Position numbers and translations under genes: made by a program. The notes under the pieces are model-generated. The model was not told the DNA's origin and ran no database searches. It worked only from the letters and a program-made list of their open reading frames with translations. A stretch of DNA of 64,000 nucleotides. It comes from Streptococcus mitis. GTDB taxonomy: Bacteria > Bacillota > Bacilli > Lactobacillales > Streptococcaceae. Location of the stretch: positions 124,001-188,000 of the forward strand of contig NZ_CAMHZD010000001.1 of the NCBI RefSeq assembly GCF_946190065.1. The letters are read 5' to 3'. This document shows positions 62,377-64,000 of the stretch, piece after piece (the stretch's first letter is position 1; the number at the start of each line of letters is the position of its first letter).

Positions 62377-62994
62377 ATGAGAATCGGAGTTATTCAAGCA
62401 AGTTCGCAAGCGACCAAAAATCAAATAATCTATGATGCTGTATTAAAGTATGCTCCAAAGAAATCTGAGGTTATAAATTTTGGCTGTACGATGGAAGAAA
62501 ATGAAAAATACTCGTATATAGAAATTTCTATTCTTATAGGTATCTTGTTGGCAAGTAGGACAGTTGATTTCGTTGTTACGGGCTGTTCTTCTGGACAAGG
62601 AATGATGCTTGCTTGTAATAGTATGCCTGATGTCATTTGCGGGTATGCACCTACACCGAATGATGCCTATTTATTTGCTCAGATTAATAATGGAAATGCG
62701 ATATCATTACCATTAGGTGAAGATTATACATGGTCAGGTACTGAAAATCTTGAAAGAACAATAGAAGCTCTTTTCTCGGAGCCATTTGGGCAAGGATACC
62801 CCAAGAGTGAGGCAGAGAGAAAGATAAGAGATGCCGAGCAACTTAAAGAGATAAGAAGAATCGGACAGGTTCAGTTTAAAGAATTAGTAAATATACTAGA
62901 TATATCACTGCTTGAATCAATCAAGAGGAAACAGAATGTAATTCAGAATGTAAAGGCGTATGGGAAGAAAGAAATAGCTGATTTAATGAAATGA
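62377..62994 (+). CDS. RpiB/LacA/LacB-family sugar-phosphate isomerase-like protein
   Basis: A protein of 205 residues. The RpiB-like fold starts at MRIGVIQASSQATKNQIIYD and includes VDFVVTGCSSGQGMMLACNSMPDVICGYAPTPNDAYLFAQ, in which the Cys-Ser-Gly loop matches the catalytic cysteine region of RpiB. The C-terminal extension is helical. It would isomerise a sugar phosphate. A role in the element is not evident; it may be chromosomal. Confidence 0.8.
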   Translation: MRIGVIQASSQATKNQIIYDAVLKYAPKKSEVINFGCTMEENEKYSYIEISILIGILLASRTVDFVVTGCSSGQGMMLACNSMPDVICGYAPTPNDAYLFAQINNGNAISLPLGEDYTWSGTENLERTIEALFSEPFGQGYPKSEAERKIRDAEQLKEIRRIGQVQFKELVNILDISLLESIKRKQNVIQNVKAYGKKEIADLMK

Positions 62995-63019
62995 GTAAAT
63001 CACAGTTTGTCGGGGTAAT

Positions 63020-63056
63020 ACCTTTTAACGATAACCTTATGCTATCGTCAAAAGGT
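63020..63056 (+). terminator. Hairpin after the isomerase-like gene
   Basis: ACCTTTTAACGATA (63020-63033) and TATCGTCAAAAGGT (63043-63056) pair with two mismatches. It has no clean T-run but is well placed to end the upstream transcript. Confidence 0.6.
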
Positions 63057-63197
63057 TTATAGACATGTTCCCACATACATGTTCACTTGGCATACATAGT
63101 GTTCACTCGTTTTATGTCGAGTATGTGGTACTGCTTTTAAGAGCTGATTGAACAAGGAAAACTAGCTAGTGAAAGTTCTACAGTAAGGAGTTTAAAC

Positions 63198-64000
63198 ATG
63201 AAATTCCATGAATTTGGGGATAAGAATTTACCTCCTATCTTACTAATACACGGTGGCGGCAGTTCTTGGTGGAATTATCTTCGTCAAGCACGTATCTTGT
63301 CGGTGGAGTATCGTGTCATTCTACCCACCTTGAATGGCCACGGCGAAGAATATCAACTTGATTATGTTTCTACTGAAGATTCTGCTTTGGAGATTCTAGA
63401 CTATATCAAAGCAAACTGTGGTGGGAAATTGTTTGCGATTGGTGGTGTTTCACTTGGTGGTCAAATTGCCATGGAGCTTTTGTCTTTAGACAGTGAAATT
63501 GCTGAGAAGGCCATCATAGACGGAAGCCTCTGTATTCCTCAACCAAGTTTAGCTAAAATCAGCATCTTTCTAGTGTCTCTATTTGGTAAACTGATGTTCA
63601 ATAAATTCTCTTGTAAACTTCAGTTAAGCATGATGAACAAACTCTATCCTAAACTGGCTTATCCAGAGGAAATAAAAGCTTATTATTTGGAAGATTTGCC
63701 AAGGACGCCTGTCAAAACATTGGTGACAATTTACAAAAACTATATGGGATGTTACAAGCTGAAAGATATGATTTCTGCTAGCAAGGCTCAGGTTTTGTAT
63801 ATCTATGGTGAAAAAGAATTGAACTGTGTGAAAGAATCAGCGAAATTATTTCATCAGCTACATTCAAATACAATTTGGTATGAAGCAAAGGGGTATAACC
63901 ACGGTTATTTATCAGCTTACCTGCCTTATGAGTGGATTGATTTGGTGGTGCCATTTTTAAAGAGTGATTCATTAGAAATGTGTAACGAATCTGAAATGTC
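63198..64000 (+). CDS. Alpha/beta hydrolase, truncated by window end
   Basis: An open frame from ATG at 63198 (AAGGAG 8 bases upstream) to the end of the window, about 267 residues. It begins MKFHEFGDKNLPPILLIHGG and has the oxyanion HGGGSSWW, nucleophile elbow GVSLGGQ and a late catalytic-type His in GYNHGYLS; an acidic residue in YIYGEKE completes the triad. It is a serine hydrolase with unknown substrate. Its composition resembles housekeeping pneumococcal genes, so the element may end before it. Confidence 0.85.
   Translation, partial: MKFHEFGDKNLPPILLIHGGGSSWWNYLRQARILSVEYRVILPTLNGHGEEYQLDYVSTEDSALEILDYIKANCGGKLFAIGGVSLGGQIAMELLSLDSEIAEKAIIDGSLCIPQPSLAKISIFLVSLFGKLMFNKFSCKLQLSMMNKLYPKLAYPEEIKAYYLEDLPRTPVKTLVTIYKNYMGCYKLKDMISASKAQVLYIYGEKELNCVKESAKLFHQLHSNTIWYEAKGYNHGYLSAYLPYEWIDLVVPFLKSDSLEMCNESEM

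Overview
The window is AT-rich Firmicutes DNA and looks like the accessory genome of a mitis-group streptococcus, most likely Streptococcus pneumoniae. It carries a Tn5252-type integrative conjugative element (ICE) backbone, a Tn916 family tet(M) element, a pezAT toxin-antitoxin pair and a macrolide efflux genetic assembly (mega) with mef(E)/msr(D). This combination is typical of the Tn5253-like composite elements of pneumococci. Species and family names come from recognising the protein sequences; no database was searched.

Layout. (1) 1-4.8 kb: Tn5252-type transfer genes, a VirB4 ATPase cut by the window edge and a large cell-wall hydrolase. (2) 4.87-20.78 kb: a Tn916-like element (int, xis, orf8, orf7, orf9, the Cys-rich KTR gene, tet(M), then orf13 to orf20) lying between two 175-bp direct repeats. 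It has lost everything beyond orf20, including the coupling-protein gene orf21. (3) 20.9-31.3 kb: the Tn5252 backbone resumes with a calcium-binding-repeat protein, a ~2070-residue methyltransferase/SNF2 helicase, membrane proteins, a toprim protein and small unknowns. (4) 31.4-41.0 kb: a stability/defence-like island with a DUF3990-like pair, intact pezAT, a tyrosine recombinase, an apparently invertible two-gene cassette, a decayed second pezAT, and a UvrD-like helicase with an unknown partner. (5) 41.1-43.9 kb: oriT-like hairpins, two MobC-like proteins and the relaxase. (6) 44.0-47.2 kb: an Rgg-MFS-CYTH cassette placed between the relaxase and a duplicated fragment of its 3' end. (7) 47.3-53.4 kb: a 35-residue membrane peptide, a BceAB-type transporter with a histidine kinase and LuxR-type regulator, and a small XRE regulator. 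(8) 53.6-56.3 kb: a large serine recombinase and the tail of another. (9) 56.3-61.1 kb: mega, with the mef and msr(D) leader peptides and a minus-strand umuC-type remnant operon. (10) 61.1-64.0 kb: a CPBP protease, an RpiB-like protein and an alpha/beta hydrolase that runs off the end; this part may already be chromosomal.

The strongest candidate for an undescribed system is at 34.0-36.9 kb. A XerC/D-type recombinase stands next to a perfect 30-bp inverted repeat. The second, inverted copy lies 1.9 kb away. The two copies enclose two tail-to-tail genes, a TIR-like protein and a nucleoside-deoxyribosyltransferase-like/TPR protein. Each repeat supplies the Shine-Dalgarno sequence of the gene it precedes, and promoter -10 elements straddle its outer edge. 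This is the architecture expected of a DNA inversion switch that exchanges two nucleotide-processing or sensor proteins between two promoters of unequal strength.

Transfer functions are redundant: two VirB4 proteins, two sets of wall hydrolases and two relaxases. The truncated Tn916 could still be excised by its Int/Xis only if its far end were present, and that end is not visible. It would most plausibly move with the Tn5252-type host element.
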